Assembly: GCA_029933635.1 (NCBI GenBank)
Contig: JAOZNS010000057.1
Span: forward strand, 1 to 12,699
DNA length: 12,699 nucleotides
Origin: Candidatus Zixiibacteriota bacterium
Lineage (GTDB): Bacteria; Zixibacteria; MSB-5A5; SM1-73
Direction of reading: 5' to 3'
Made by a program: the position numbers and the translations under genes. The notes under the pieces are model-generated. The model saw nothing but the letters and a program-made list of their open reading frames with translations, searched no databases and was not told where the DNA came from. This document shows, piece by piece, positions 4,262-12,699 of the stretch (within the stretch, counting starts at the first letter, position 1; each line of letters opens with the position of its first letter).

Positions 4262-7200
4262 TTGGATAAGATTAAAAGGGTGAAGAGGAGATCCTTTTCT
4301 AAGCTTAAATCTGACCCAGAGATTCCCAATCTGTTGGAGGTTCAACTCAGGTCCTATGAGGAATTTTTACAAACCGAGGTGGAGCCGGAGAAAAGGGCGG
4401 ATAAGGGACTGCAGGCGGTCTTTAAAACCATTTTTCCCATAAGTGATGTACGAGAGAATTATTCTTTGGAGTTTGTCAAATACATGCTGGGGACCCCCCG
4501 CTACACCGTCCGGGAGTGCTTGGAGAGAAACATGAGCTATGCCGCTCCACTTAAAGCCACCTTAAGGCTGGTGGTGAGGGAAAGCCAGGGAAAGGCCAAG
4601 ACGGTGAAGGACATAATAGAGCAGGATGTGTTTTTGGGTGAACTTCCCTTGATCACCGATAAGGGAACCTTCATAATCAATGGCGCAGAGAGGGTGGTGG
4701 TAAGCCAACTCCATCGTTCTCCCGGGGTCTTCTTTGACGAGGAAACCCATCCCAGCGGGAAAAGGCTTTTCTCTGCTCGCATCATTCCTTACAGAGGCTC
4801 TTGGGTGGAATTCACCTTAGATGTTAACGATGTGATGTATGTGAACATCGACAGCCGAAGGAAAATTCCCGCCACCACCTTTTTGCGTGCTTTGGGATAT
4901 TCAACTGATGAGGAGATTTTGAAGCTGTTTCATCAAACAGAAGATGTGGAGATTTCCTCAAGAAAGCAGACCAAGATACTGGGCAGACTGTGTGCCATAA
5001 GCGTGGTAGACAAAGAGACCGGGGAGGTGATCGTCTCGGCGGGAGAGACCCTCCAGGAGACTCATCTTTCTCGATTTAAGGAGTCAGGAATAACCAAGAT
5101 GAAGTTTTTGGTGTTTGATGCCGAGAAAGATGTCTATGTAATTATTAACACCTTACAGAAGGATTCTACCAAATCCCAAATAGATGCGTTGATGAAGATA
5201 TACTCCCTGATAAGGCCGGGAGAATCACCTACCGAGGAGGTGGCGGAGGGACTTTTGGATAGACTTTTCTTCACATCCAAAAGGTATGATCTGGGCGAAG
5301 TAGGCAGACATATGATAAACCAGAGGCTCAAACTAAACCTTCCTTTGAACCTGACCACCCTGCACAAGCAGGATTTTATAGCCATAATTAAATATCTGGT
5401 TGGTCTGAGGAAGGGAGAAGGTTTTGTGGACGACATCGATCATCTGGGCAATCGGCGGGCGCGCACTATTGGTGAGCTTTTGGCAAATCAATTCTCCATT
5501 GGGCTTTCTCGGATGGCCCGAACCATCCGGGAGAGGATGAGTTTAAAAGATACCGATACCATGACCCCGCATGATCTGGTGAATGCTCGAACCGTGTCGG
5601 CGGTGATAGAGACCTTCTTTGGATCCTCACAGCTTTCCCAATTCATGGATCAAACCAACCCGCTTGCCGAGCTGACCCACAAGAGGCGACTCTCCGCTTT
5701 GGGTCCTGGAGGACTGACCCGAGAGAGAGCTGGATTTGAGGTGCGAGATGTGCATCACACCCACTACGGGCGCATGTGTCCTATCGAGACTCCAGAGGGT
5801 CCTAACATTGGACTAATCAGCTCTCTTTCCACCTACGCACGGATAAACCAATATGGGTTTCTGGAGACCCCATATCGCAAGGTCCAAAGGGGAAAGGTTA
5901 CAGAAAAGATTGAATACCTCACCGCAGATCAAGAGGATCGTTTTGTCATAGCCCAAGCTAATGAGCCTTTACACAAGGATGGAAGGTTTGTAAATCAAAT
6001 GGTCAAGGCTCGACATCGAGGAGAATTTCTGGTTGTGCCGGCAAAGAACATAGATTACATGGACGTTTCCCCCAAGCAGTTGGTGAGCGTGGCGGCGGCG
6101 CTGATTCCATTTTTGGGGCATGATGATGCTAACCGTGCACTTATGGGCTCCAACATGCAAAGACAGGCAGTCCCTTTGCTTATGCCTGAGCCCCCACTTA
6201 TCGGCACGGGCATGGAGAGACGAGCAGCTTTAGATTCAGGAGCTATAGTGGTGGCTAAAAGGAATGGGGTGGTGGAATCTGTAACATCCGAAAGGATAGT
6301 CATTCGACCAACCGATTCCACCTCTGAGGTGGACATAGCCGAGGTGGACGAATATGAGCTTTTGAAGTTCAAAAGATCTAACCAGGACACCTGCATAAAT
6401 CAGAAACCTTTGGTGGATGTAGGAGATAAGGTAAAAAGGGGAGATTGCATCGCCGATGGTGCCGCCACCTGCGCTGGAGAGTTGGCTTTGGGAGCAAACG
6501 TGCTGGTGGCTTTCATGCCCTGGCGGGGATACAACTTCGAAGATGCCATCATCGTCTCCGAAAAGTTAGTGGAAGAGGATAAGTTCACCTCCATTCACAT
6601 CGAGGAGTTCGAACTCCAGGTGCGTGAGACCAAAAGAGGTGCGGAAGAGATCACCCGAGAGATTCCCAACGTTTCCGAGGAAGCTTTGGCCAATTTAGAT
6701 GAAAGAGGGGTTATCCGGATAGGAGCCGAGGTGGAGGCAGGGGATGTCCTGATAGGCAAGGTTACCCCCAAGGGTGAGACCGAACTTTCGCCAGAGGAAA
6801 GGTTGCTTCGGGCCATCTTCGGAGAGAAGGCTGGTGATGTGAAGGATGCTTCTCTTAAAGCTCCACCAGGAATGAAGGGAATAGTGATCGATACCAAGGT
6901 CTTCTCCCGTAAGGTGCGAGGAGAGGAGGATAAGAAAGCTGAGAGAAATGAAATTGCCAGACTCAAAAGAGCATTCAGCAAGCAAATGGAGATTTTAAAG
7001 GGTCTGCGCGACGAAAAGCTGGCCAAACTGTTGGATGGTCAGATCTCCAACAGCATTCGAAGTGCCAAAGATAACTCCATCATTTTCAGAGCGGGATCTA
7101 AGTTCAAGAAGGATTCGATCAAAAAGATAGACTTAGATGAGGTGATAGCAGAGGATGGCTTTACCCAGAATCCTCGGGTCAACAAGAAGGTGGAGGCTCT

Positions 7201-8026
7201 TTTGTCCAGTTACCAGGATTTGGTGAACCGAAGAAAGGCCCAGTTTGACGTGGATTTGGAGAAGGTAATCCGGGGGGCGGAGCTACCTCCAGGTGTGGTC
7301 CAGTTGGCTAAGGTGAGCTTGGCCACCAAAAGGAAGCTTTCCGTGGGCGACAAGATGGCCGGAAGGCATGGTAACAAAGGGGTGGTCTCCAAGATCGTGC
7401 CGGTGGAGGATATGCCCTATCTACCAGATGGAACCCCGGTGGAGTTGATCCTGAATCCGTTAGGCGTCCCCTCCCGAATGAACGTGGGGCAGATATTGGA
7501 AACCCATCTGGGCTGGGCAGCCAAAAAGGAAGGATACTTCGTCTCCTGTCCAGTGTTTGATGGAGCCAAACTACATGAGATAAAACAGGCTCTCAAGAAG
7601 GCCAATCTGCCGGAGTCAGGTAAGATCACCCTATATGATGGCAAGACAGGGGAACCTTTTGATGAGCCCATCACCGTGGGATATATATATATGATGAAGC
7701 TTTCCCATCTGGTGGATGACAAGATTCATGCCCGGTCCATAGGACCATACTCGTTGGTCACCCAACAGCCTCTGGGAGGAAAGGCGCAATTTGGTGGACA
7801 GAGGTTTGGCGAGATGGAGGTATGGGCCCTGGAGGCATATGGAGCCGCATATACCCTGCAGGAGATGCTTACGGTCAAATCAGACGATGTGACTGGGAGG
7901 TCCAGAGTTTATGAGGCCATAGTGAAGGGAGAGAATCCACCGGAACCGGGGATCCCGGAATCGTTTAATGTGCTGGTCAAGGAATTGCAGAGCTTGGGAT
8001 TGGATGTGGAGCTGGTGGAAAGTTGA
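4262..8026 (+). CDS. rpoB: DNA-directed RNA polymerase subunit beta
   Basis: Beta forms half of the catalytic cleft of RNA polymerase. From the TTG at 4262 the product is 1254 residues, beginning DKIKRVKRRSFSKL after the initiator. The order is protrusion/lobe in the first half, then the rifampicin region (SSQLSQFMDQTNPLAELTHK, from residue 455). Next come the RMCPIETPEGPNIGLI fork segment, GYNFEDA (G756-A762, with the conserved acidic pair E760/D761) and GDKMAGRHGNKG (1029-1040), ending in the clamp/anchor with GLDVEL. D463, H473 and S478 match E. coli D516, H526 and S531, so no classic rifampicin-resistance substitution is present; E. coli N518 is Thr here. A Lys/Arg-rich, coiled-coil-like insertion (about 885-1000) resembles the betai9 insert of Proteobacteria and FCB bacteria. 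rpoC follows after 102 bp. Expression may be set by the hairpin before the ribosome site. Confidence 0.98.
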   Translation: MDKIKRVKRRSFSKLKSDPEIPNLLEVQLRSYEEFLQTEVEPEKRADKGLQAVFKTIFPISDVRENYSLEFVKYMLGTPRYTVRECLERNMSYAAPLKATLRLVVRESQGKAKTVKDIIEQDVFLGELPLITDKGTFIINGAERVVVSQLHRSPGVFFDEETHPSGKRLFSARIIPYRGSWVEFTLDVNDVMYVNIDSRRKIPATTFLRALGYSTDEEILKLFHQTEDVEISSRKQTKILGRLCAISVVDKETGEVIVSAGETLQETHLSRFKESGITKMKFLVFDAEKDVYVIINTLQKDSTKSQIDALMKIYSLIRPGESPTEEVAEGLLDRLFFTSKRYDLGEVGRHMINQRLKLNLPLNLTTLHKQDFIAIIKYLVGLRKGEGFVDDIDHLGNRRARTIGELLANQFSIGLSRMARTIRERMSLKDTDTMTPHDLVNARTVSAVIETFFGSSQLSQFMDQTNPLAELTHKRRLSALGPGGLTRERAGFEVRDVHHTHYGRMCPIETPEGPNIGLISSLSTYARINQYGFLETPYRKVQRGKVTEKIEYLTADQEDRFVIAQANEPLHKDGRFVNQMVKARHRGEFLVVPAKNIDYMDVSPKQLVSVAAALIPFLGHDDANRALMGSNMQRQAVPLLMPEPPLIGTGMERRAALDSGAIVVAKRNGVVESVTSERIVIRPTDSTSEVDIAEVDEYELLKFKRSNQDTCINQKPLVDVGDKVKRGDCIADGAATCAGELALGANVLVAFMPWRGYNFEDAIIVSEKLVEEDKFTSIHIEEFELQVRETKRGAEEITREIPNVSEEALANLDERGVIRIGAEVEAGDVLIGKVTPKGETELSPEERLLRAIFGEKAGDVKDASLKAPPGMKGIVIDTKVFSRKVRGEEDKKAERNEIARLKRAFSKQMEILKGLRDEKLAKLLDGQISNSIRSAKDNSIIFRAGSKFKKDSIKKIDLDEVIAEDGFTQNPRVNKKVEALLSSYQDLVNRRKAQFDVDLEKVIRGAELPPGVVQLAKVSLATKRKLSVGDKMAGRHGNKGVVSKIVPVEDMPYLPDGTPVELILNPLGVPSRMNVGQILETHLGWAAKKEGYFVSCPVFDGAKLHEIKQALKKANLPESGKITLYDGKTGEPFDEPITVGYIYMMKLSHLVDDKIHARSIGPYSLVTQQPLGGKAQFGGQRFGEMEVWALEAYGAAYTLQEMLTVKSDDVTGRSRVYEAIVKGENPPEPGIPESFNVLVKELQSLGLDVELVES

Positions 8027-8114
8027 AGGCTGGCGGTAGTTATCCCAGAGAGATATAAAGATGGGTAAAAAATCGATTAAAAATGGAGCTTATTCCCATA
8101 ATCCCCAGGTGGGG

Positions 8115-8122
8115 AAAGGAGG
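8115..8122 (+). promoter_or_regulatory. Ribosome binding site of rpoC (decides the start)
   Basis: AAAGGAGG abuts an ATG at 8123 with no spacing, so that codon cannot use it. The second in-frame ATG at 8129, 6 nt downstream, is the likely start. Confidence 0.75.
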
Positions 8123-8128
8123 ATGCTG

Positions 8129-11100
8129 ATGGTTGAATTTCAACCAAAAAGCTTTAAACGGCCATCGGACTTCTTTGCCATAAAGATTCAGCTCGCCTCG
8201 CCGGAGACCATAAGATCGTGGTCTTATGGAGAAGTTACCAAACCCGAGACGATCAATTACAGATCCTTCAAGCCGGAGAGGGATGGTCTTTTCTGTGAAA
8301 GGATATTTGGACCAGTTAAGGATTGGGAATGTTCCTGTGGTAAATACAAAAGGGTTAGATTCAGGGGCATAGTTTGTGATCGGTGTGGGGTGGAGGTGAC
8401 TCAGTCCAAGGTGCGTCGAGAAAGGATGGGACACATAGAGTTGGCGGTACCGGTATCTCATATCTGGTTTTTTAAATCCATTCCCTCCCGCATCGGTTAT
8501 CTTCTGGATTTATCTATAAGGGAGCTGGAGAAGATATTGTATTATGAATCCTACATCGTGATAGATCCGGGCAACACCTCCCTTAAGTACAAGGAGATAA
8601 TCACCGAGGACGAATACACCGAATGGGAAGCCTCCGGCAAACAATTTGTGGCCAAGATGGGGGCGGAGGCGATCTTAGAGCTTCTGAGGCAGGTGGACGT
8701 GGAGGAACTTTCCATATCCCTTCGAGCTCAGGTGAAAATCGAGACCTCAGCCCAAAGAAAGAAGGATACTTTAAAAAGGCTCAGGGTGATCGAGGCATTC
8801 AGACAGTCTCAAAACAAGCCAGAGTGGATGATCCTAACCGTTCTGCCGGTGATTCCTCCGGACTTGCGACCCCTTGTTCCCTTGGAGGGAGGAAGATTTG
8901 CCACTTCAGATCTGAATGATCTTTATCGCCGAGTGATCAACCGCAACAATCGATTGAAAAAGCTGATGGAGATAAAGGCCCCAGAGGTGATCTTGCGTAA
9001 CGAAAAGAGGATGCTTCAGGAGGCGGTGGATGCCCTTCTGGACAACGGGAGACGATCTCAGTCGGTGCGCGGAGATTCCAAAAGACCTCTTAAGTCACTT
9101 TCTGATTTGCTTAAGGGAAAGCAGGGAAGATTCAGACAGAACCTTCTGGGCAAACGAGTGGATTATTCGGGGAGATCGGTGATTGTGGTGGGTCCAGAAC
9201 TTAAGATCCATCAGTGTGGATTGCCCAAGACCATGGCTCTGGAGCTTTTCAAGCCTTTCATCATTATGAAGCTGGAGGAGAAGGGCTACGTTCAGACGGT
9301 CAAGTCGGCAAAGAAGTTGGTGGAAAGGGAGCGTCCGGAGGTGTGGGACATCTTGGAGGAAATCATCCAGGACCATCCCATTCTGTTGAATCGGGCCCCC
9401 ACCTTGCACAGGTTGGGAATACAGGCTTTCTATCCGGTTTTGGTTGAAGGGAAGGCGATAAAGTTGCATCCTCTGGTATGCGCGGCCTTCAACGCGGACT
9501 TCGATGGGGATCAAATGGCGGTGCATGTTCCTCTCTCCTTTGAGGCTCAGCTGGAGGCTAAACTTATTATGCTTTCGGTGAACAATCTACTTTCTCCCTC
9601 CAGTGGTAAACCCATAGCCGCTCCCAGCCAGGACATAGTGCTGGGATGTTATTATCTCACCAAAGAGAAGCCTAAGCAGAAGGGCGAGGGAAAGATATTC
9701 TCTTCGCCAGATGAGGTGATTTCCGCCTATGATGCCAAACAGGTAGCACTGCATGCCAAGATCAAGGTGCGAATTGAAAACAAAATTGTGGAGACCACAA
9801 CCGGACGAGTTCTTTTCAATCAGATAGTCCCTCCGGAGCTGGGATATTTTAATCAGCTTGCCACCAAGAGCAAGGTGGCGGATCTGATAGCCCAGGCATA
9901 TCGAAAATTAGGAGCTTACAGAACCTCCACCTTTTTGGATGATCTGAAAAGGATCGGCTTCGAATATGCAACCTTAGCAGGGGTAACCGTGGGAGTGGAT
10001 GATATGGTGATTCCGCCGGAGAAGGTGGCTTTGATCCAGAGAGCTCAAAAGGAAGTGGAACGGATATGGAAGCAATATGAGAGAGGTATAATCACAAATG
10101 GCGAAAGATACAATAAGGTCATCGATACCTGGACCCGAATCACCTCCGAGGTGGGAGAGGTGATGTTCGAGCGCTTGAAGAATGCTCATGAGGGATTCAA
10201 TCCCATCTTCATGATGGCTGATTCCGGAGCCAGAGGAAGTCAGGAACAGATAAGACAACTTGCCGGAATGCGAGGATTGATGGCTAAGCCTCAGAAAAGA
10301 ATCACCGGACAGATTGGAGAGATAATTGAAACTCCCATAACCGCAAATTTCAGAGAGGGATTGGATGTGCTGGAGTATTTCATCTCCACCCATGGGGCTC
10401 GAAAAGGTTTGGCTGATACCGCATTGAAGACTGCAGACGCAGGTTACTTAACCAGAAGGCTGGTGGATGTGGCCCAAGATGTGATCATTACCGAAGAGGA
10501 CTGTGGCACCATCCTGGGTTTGAGCGTCTCAGCCTTGAAGGAAGGAGAGGAGGTAATCGAATCATTATCCGATAGGATATTGGGAAGGGTGGCATTAGAA
10601 GATGTATATGATCCGATCACCGGAGATCTTCTAGCCAAGGCTGGGGAGGAGATCGATGAGGAGGCGGCTCAGCGTATCGATGAGAGTGGTATAGATACGG
10701 TGCGCATCAGATCCATCCTCACCTGTGAGTCCAGAAGAGGAGTGTGTGCTAAATGTTATGGGCGAAACCTCGCCACCGGGAAGCCGGTAGAGTTAGGGGA
10801 GGCGGTGGGAGTGATTGCCGCTCAGAGCATTGGAGAGCCGGGAACCCAGCTTACCCTGCGCACCTTCCATATAGGAGGAACCGCGGCCAGGATCGCCGAG
10901 CAGTCCAAGGTAACCGCCAAAAGCGAAGGAAAAATAGTTTACAAAAACATAAAGTTCGTCACCAAGAAAAATGGCGATATGGTCACTCTGGGACGGGAGG
11001 GGGAGATGCATCTTTTGGATGAAAAGGGAAGGGTGAGAGCTAAGTATAATGTCCCCTACTCTGCTATACTACGGACGCAGAATGATCATCCAGTGAAGAG

Positions 11101-12187
11101 GGATCAGGTTCTCTTCGAATGGGACCCTTATACCCACACCATCCTCTCTGAATGTTCTGGTCAGGTTGAATTTGTAGACATTATTGAGAATGAAAGCTTC
11201 CGAGAGGAGCTGGATGAGACCACCGGCTTGAGGCAAAGGGTGATAATAGAGCAGAAGGAAAAGCTTCTGCGTCCTCGTATGCAGATAAAGGATTCGAAGG
11301 GTAAGAAGCTTGCCGAATACTCCATACCCACGGGAGCTCACCTTCTGGTTCACGATGGTGATCTGGTGGAGGCGGGTGAATTTTTGGTCAAAATTCCTCG
11401 GGATATCTCCAAGACCAGAGATATAACCGGTGGACTCCCCCGGGTGGCAGAACTGTTTGAAGCGCGCAAACCCAAGGATCCAGCTGTGGTCTCTGAGATC
11501 GATGGGCAGGTGGAGTTTGGAAAGATCATCCGTGGCGCCACTCAGATTCTGGTTAAGGGATTTGGGGGTGAGGTGAGAGAGTATCTGATACCTCACGGAA
11601 AACATTTGAGGGTGCATGACGGGGATCAGGTCAAGGCAGGTCAGAGATTGTGTGAAGGTCCCATCGATCCTCACGACATCTTGAGAATTAAAGGGGTAAA
11701 TGCGGTGCAGGAGTATCTGGAAAATGAAATCCAGGAGGTTTATCGACTTCAGGGAGTGAAGATAAATGATAAACATATTGAGGTGATAGTCCGGCAGATG
11801 TTACAGAAGGTGAAGGTGGAGGAGATAGGAGATACCAATTTCTTAGAAGGGGAGCAGGTGGATAAGCACAGATTTAGAGAAGAAAATGAGAAGGTCATCG
11901 CCGAAGGTGGAGAGCCAGCTACATTCCAGCCTCTGCTTTTAGGAATAACCAAAGCTTCCCTTTCCACGGAAAGCTTCATCTCCGCCGCTTCCTTCCAGGA
12001 GACCACCCGGGTGCTCACCGAGGCATCCATAAATGGAAAGACCGATTATCTTTTGGGTCTTAAGGAGAACGTGATCATTGGACAGCTCATCCCTGCCGGC
12101 ACCGGTCTGGAAAAATACCGAAGCATAAGGATCAAAGAAAAGGAAAAACCCAAGGAGGAGGTGAAGATCCTCGAAGAGATGCAGTGA
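8129..12187 (+). CDS. rpoC: DNA-directed RNA polymerase subunit beta'
   Basis: Beta' holds the catalytic Mg, clamp, bridge helix and trigger loop. From ATG 8129 the product is 1352 residues. The N-terminal zinc finger has C68, C70, C83 and C86. NADFDGDQM (455-463) supplies the catalytic D457, D459 and D461. The bridge-helix and trigger region follows SGARGSQEQIRQLAGMRGLM. The second zinc site is C792, C866, C873, C876. The trigger loop has GEPGTQLTLRTFHIGG with R911 and catalytic H914. Between it and DITGGLPRVAELFEARKP (from 1098) lies an insertion of about 175 residues in the position of SI3 of E. coli. This insertion occurs in Proteobacteria, FCB and related diderms but not in Bacillus or Thermus. 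All key residues are present and there is no frameshift. No strong terminator follows the stop codon. Confidence 0.98.
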   Translation: MVEFQPKSFKRPSDFFAIKIQLASPETIRSWSYGEVTKPETINYRSFKPERDGLFCERIFGPVKDWECSCGKYKRVRFRGIVCDRCGVEVTQSKVRRERMGHIELAVPVSHIWFFKSIPSRIGYLLDLSIRELEKILYYESYIVIDPGNTSLKYKEIITEDEYTEWEASGKQFVAKMGAEAILELLRQVDVEELSISLRAQVKIETSAQRKKDTLKRLRVIEAFRQSQNKPEWMILTVLPVIPPDLRPLVPLEGGRFATSDLNDLYRRVINRNNRLKKLMEIKAPEVILRNEKRMLQEAVDALLDNGRRSQSVRGDSKRPLKSLSDLLKGKQGRFRQNLLGKRVDYSGRSVIVVGPELKIHQCGLPKTMALELFKPFIIMKLEEKGYVQTVKSAKKLVERERPEVWDILEEIIQDHPILLNRAPTLHRLGIQAFYPVLVEGKAIKLHPLVCAAFNADFDGDQMAVHVPLSFEAQLEAKLIMLSVNNLLSPSSGKPIAAPSQDIVLGCYYLTKEKPKQKGEGKIFSSPDEVISAYDAKQVALHAKIKVRIENKIVETTTGRVLFNQIVPPELGYFNQLATKSKVADLIAQAYRKLGAYRTSTFLDDLKRIGFEYATLAGVTVGVDDMVIPPEKVALIQRAQKEVERIWKQYERGIITNGERYNKVIDTWTRITSEVGEVMFERLKNAHEGFNPIFMMADSGARGSQEQIRQLAGMRGLMAKPQKRITGQIGEIIETPITANFREGLDVLEYFISTHGARKGLADTALKTADAGYLTRRLVDVAQDVIITEEDCGTILGLSVSALKEGEEVIESLSDRILGRVALEDVYDPITGDLLAKAGEEIDEEAAQRIDESGIDTVRIRSILTCESRRGVCAKCYGRNLATGKPVELGEAVGVIAAQSIGEPGTQLTLRTFHIGGTAARIAEQSKVTAKSEGKIVYKNIKFVTKKNGDMVTLGREGEMHLLDEKGRVRAKYNVPYSAILRTQNDHPVKRDQVLFEWDPYTHTILSECSGQVEFVDIIENESFREELDETTGLRQRVIIEQKEKLLRPRMQIKDSKGKKLAEYSIPTGAHLLVHDGDLVEAGEFLVKIPRDISKTRDITGGLPRVAELFEARKPKDPAVVSEIDGQVEFGKIIRGATQILVKGFGGEVREYLIPHGKHLRVHDGDQVKAGQRLCEGPIDPHDILRIKGVNAVQEYLENEIQEVYRLQGVKINDKHIEVIVRQMLQKVKVEEIGDTNFLEGEQVDKHRFREENEKVIAEGGEPATFQPLLLGITKASLSTESFISAASFQETTRVLTEASINGKTDYLLGLKENVIIGQLIPAGTGLEKYRSIRIKEKEKPKEEVKILEEMQ

Positions 12188-12310
12188 AATCGGGTACCTG
12201 AAAGAAATGGATTGCCTGGTTCCATATTTTCGGGACTATGAGTTTTTGGCAGATTGGTTTAGTCTTAGGTGGGAAAAGTTTGTGGGATTTAAAAGGCAAG
12301 TAAGAATTTT

Positions 12311-12330
12311 AAGTGAAAAGATGTTCACTT
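12311..12330 (+). other. Small AT-rich hairpin downstream of rpoC
   Basis: AAGTGAA (12311-12317) pairs perfectly with TTCACTT (12324-12330) around a 6-nt loop. It has only two G·C pairs and no T-tract after it, so it is weak. It could mark the 3' end of the rpoBC transcript after processing, or be chance. Confidence 0.3.
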
Positions 12331-12436
12331 TGAGCGTGAATGGATCAGGTCCTTAGATAGCCCCGAGGCGTAAACTAGCAATCTGGGCAAGATAACTCGG
12401 ATCAAAAAAGCAAAGAAAAAATCCTTAAGAAAAGGC

Positions 12437-12464
12437 TTGACATTCAGGGGAAAACGGATATTTT
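12437..12464 (+). promoter_or_regulatory. sigma70-type promoter of the str operon (upstream of rpsL)
   Basis: A perfect -35 box TTGACA (12437-12442) is followed after 16 nt by TATTTT (12459-12464), 4 of 6 matches to -10. This is the best promoter match I found in the non-coding parts of the window. It faces rpsL with a leader of about 130 nt. Position after rpoC and before S12 fits the start of the str operon (rpsL-rpsG-fusA-tuf). Confidence 0.65.
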
Positions 12465-12481
12465 AAAAGTCTAATTTTGCC

Positions 12482-12499
12482 GTCAGCAGGCGTGCTGGC
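12482..12499 (+). other. Leader hairpin of the rpsL transcript
   Basis: GTCAGCA (12482-12488) pairs with TGCTGGC (12493-12499), one G·U pair included, around the tetraloop GGCG. It would form near the 5' end of an RNA starting just after the promoter at 12464. This could protect the 5' end or be regulatory. No T-tract follows. Confidence 0.4.
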
Positions 12500-12589
12500 T
12501 TAAGAAGTGGAGATTAAGTTTGGTTTAATTCGGTCAAGTCGATCATCTCAAGTTCTGGAGTTTTGGAGATCATTAACTGATCAAGCTAT

Positions 12590-12596
12590 AAAGGAG
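12590..12596 (+). promoter_or_regulatory. Ribosome binding site of rpsL (supports the TTG start)
   Basis: AAAGGAG lies 7 nt before TTG at 12604. It has the same sequence as the rpoB site and makes the non-ATG start credible. Confidence 0.8.
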
Positions 12597-12603
12597 AAGG
12601 ATT

Positions 12604-12699
12604 TTGCCCACCATAAATCAGTTGATTAAGAAAGGAAGGAAGCTAGTAAAATCCAAATCATCCACCCCTGCATTACAGGGTTGTCCTCAAAGACAAGGA
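12604..12699 (+). CDS. rpsL: 30S ribosomal protein S12, N-terminal part (runs off the window)
   Basis: S12 sits at the decoding centre of the 30S subunit, where it affects fidelity and streptomycin response. Only 32 codons are present. After a TTG initiator they read PTINQLIKKGRK, the near-invariant S12 start, followed by a short basic stretch and PALQGCPQRQG, matching the family's SPALQGCPQKRG segment. The reading frame is open to the window edge. There is no in-frame ATG near the start, and AAAGGAG with 7-nt spacing supports TTG. The streptomycin-relevant lysines lie beyond the window. rpsG, fusA and tuf would be the expected continuation. Identification is secure from the N-terminal signature and from the position after rpoC. 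Confidence 0.95.
   Translation, partial: MPTINQLIKKGRKLVKSKSSTPALQGCPQRQG

Larger units (their letters stand above)
12188..12603 (+). other. Intergenic region between rpoC and rpsL
   Basis: About 416 bp without a supported gene. It holds a promoter (12437-12464) and leader hairpin for the str operon. I see no GC-rich hairpin with a T-run, so rpoC transcripts may read into rpsL. A 49-codon open frame (12207-12356) exists but has no convincing ribosome site. Confidence 0.6.

Noticed and set aside
8123..8128. rpoC start at ATG 8123
   Set aside because: It directly abuts the AAAGGAGG sequence; ATG 8129 has workable spacing.

Overview
This window is a bacterial core housekeeping locus. In order it holds the 3' part of tRNA-Trp, then secE, nusG, rplK (L11), rplA (L1), rplJ (L10), rplL (L7/L12), rpoB, rpoC and the first 32 codons of rpsL (S12). 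Everything recognised lies on the + strand. The order is the classic tuf–tRNA-Trp–secE–nusG / L11–L1–L10–L12 / rpoBC / str arrangement. I see no mobile-element protein gene, CRISPR array, toxin-antitoxin pair or defence gene.

Organism: probably a diderm bacterium. The beta' subunit carries a long insertion inside the trigger loop (SI3 type), and beta carries a lysine-rich, coiled-coil-like insertion before its catalytic C-terminal part (betai9-like). Both features, and the wording of beta and beta', point to the FCB superphylum or a neighbouring uncultured candidate phylum rather than Firmicutes or Actinobacteria. This placement is inference from memory of the families, not from a search. Starts include ATG, GTG (rplK) and TTG (rpoB, rpsL), mostly with strong AAAGGAG-type Shine-Dalgarno sites.

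Layout: 1-841 is the tRNA / secretion / elongation block. Positions 1091-2250 hold the L11-L1 pair, and 2602-3819 the L10-L12 pair that builds the ribosomal stalk. Positions 4262-12187 encode beta and beta'. A clear TTGACA/TATTTT promoter after rpoC opens the str operon at rpsL. The window is less compact than usual: five spacers of about 230-440 bp separate the units.

What is worth a second look is in those spacers. (1) The rplA-rplJ spacer contains a 12-bp perfect (about 34-nt imperfect) inverted repeat, with arms about 230 bp apart, flanked by 7-bp direct repeats; it is either a MITE-like insertion or the closing stem of an L10 leader RNA. (2) An 11-bp hairpin plus T-tract with the shape of an intrinsic terminator sits immediately before the rpoB ribosome binding site, preceded by alternative stems; it is a candidate attenuator between ribosomal-protein and polymerase genes. 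(3) The rplJ-rplL spacer has a promoter-like pair and a bulged hairpin. (4) L7/L12 itself carries an unusual Lys/Ser/Ala-rich N-terminal extension of about 32 residues. I do not find a convincing new multi-gene system.
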